A stretch of 64,000 nt of DNA from Chloroflexales bacterium ZM16-3 (lineage in GTDB: Bacteria > Chloroflexota > Chloroflexia > Chloroflexales > Chloroflexaceae), in the NCBI GenBank assembly GCA_004138175.2, contig RYFE02000003.1:186001-250000 (forward strand). The letters are read 5' to 3'. This document shows positions 63,500 to 64,000 of this stretch, piece after piece. Positions within the stretch are counted from its first letter, which is position 1; every line of letters starts with the position of its first letter. The notes beneath the pieces are model-generated. The model had not been told where the DNA came from. It did no database searches and saw only the letters and a list, made by a program, of their open reading frames with translations. Both the position numbers and the translations under genes were made by a program.

Positions 63500-64000
63500 A
63501 TGGGTAAAATTGTAGGAATCGACCTGGGGACGACCAACTCGTGCGTGGCGGTGATGGAGGCCGGCGATGCCGTTGTCATCCCTAACGCTGAGGGCAATCG
63601 GACGACCCCGTCGGTCATCGCCTTCGCCAAGAATGGCGAGCGCCTTGTCGGGCAGACCGCCAAGCGCCAGGCGACGATCAACCCTGAGAATACGCTCTAC
63701 TCGGTCAAGCGCTTCATCGGCCGCGACTTCGACGACACCCCCAGCGAGCGCGAGATCGTATCCTTTAAGGTTGCCAAGGGTGCTCGCGGCGACGTGCGGA
63801 TCGGCGTCCCGCAGACGGGTAAGGACTACGCGCCTCAGGAGATCTCGGCCATGGTGCTCCAGAAGCTCAAGGCCGACGCTGAGGCGTATCTGGGCGAGCC
63901 GGTAACGCAGGCGGTGATCACTGTCCCGGCCTACTTCAACGACGCCCAGCGTCAGGCCACCAAGGACGCTGGTAAGATCGCTGGCCTTGAGGTGATGCGG
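63500..64000 (+). CDS. dnaK: Chaperone protein DnaK, N-terminal part (partial)
   Basis: The gene starts at ATG 63500 behind GGAGG and runs out of the window after 167 codons. The sequence is canonical Dna[59 protein letters not shown], and [22 protein letters not shown]. It has ATPase-driven chaperone activity with DnaJ and GrpE. This authentic DnaK shows that the Hsp70 fused to a protease at 15889-20361 is an additional, specialised protein. Confidence 0.97.
   Translation, partial: MGKIVGIDLGTTNSCVAVMEAGDAVVIPNAEGNRTTPSVIAFAKNGERLVGQTAKRQATINPENTLYSVKRFIGRDFDDTPSEREIVSFKVAKGARGDVRIGVPQTGKDYAPQEISAMVLQKLKADAEAYLGEPVTQAVITVPAYFNDAQRQATKDAGKIAGLEVMR

Overview
The window is a gene-dense, GC-rich bacterial chromosome segment (about 55 protein genes on both strands, no rRNA or tRNA seen). 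Gene content (c-di-AMP receptor next to tmk, split methylmalonyl-CoA mutase, ClpC, a split MaoC-type hydratase pair, large multidomain signalling proteins) together with abundant period-7 tandem repeats and dispersed palindromes fits a Chloroflexota genome. That assignment is inference from content; no rRNA or marker tree is available here.

Layout. 1-8,122: tmk tail, darA, a zinc-ribbon membrane protein, a P1/S58 peptidase, a SWIM-SNF2 helicase, an oligopeptide-type binding lipoprotein and a CBS-pair protein. 8,288-13,138 (minus): an ABC-2 drug-efflux operon (permease, HlyD-like adaptor, two ATPases) behind a promoter with a TetR-type palindrome. 13,422-20,361 (minus): a lipoprotein/TM protein and an FHA domain separated by a palindrome and a frame change, a phosphoesterase, two small membrane proteins, and a 1,490-residue fusion of TPR-like repeats, Hsp70 and a trypsin-like protease. 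20,601-24,780: BASS-type transporter and Rad50/SbcC. 24,941-26,590: an IscB RNA-guided nuclease with its omega RNA. 26,599-33,742: YbjN, hydratase pair, LysR regulator, MoxR ATPase and a glycosyltransferase operon. 33,777-40,328: PPK2, ketopantoate reductase, Nudix, GAF protein, ClpC. 40,534-44,572: TPP-riboswitch-controlled thiamine transporter and a DUF1350 hydrolase. 44,634-51,030: methylmalonyl-CoA mutase large subunit, a DNA methyltransferase split by a miniature element, ComF, endonuclease IV, ComEA, an esterase. 51,069-58,756: a giant cyclase/AAA/TPR protein, then a methyltransferase/SMR/GT-C-like membrane operon. 59,074-64,000: an MFS exporter with a candidate leader peptide, a frameshifted amine oxidase, a MazF toxin-antitoxin pair and the start of dnaK.

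The most striking features are the intact IscB/omega-RNA locus, the TPR-Hsp70-protease fusion, and the way small repeats shape this genome. Heptamer repeats of many unrelated sequences all have period 7 and sometimes lie in frame inside proteins. A miniature inverted-repeat element precisely splits a methyltransferase and leaves a target duplication. Palindromes beginning GTAGGGGC supply the TAG stop codon of three genes at convergent junctions.

Starts were chosen by ribosome-binding sites and by excluding repeat-encoded N-termini; positions of motifs were counted by hand and distant ones are approximate.
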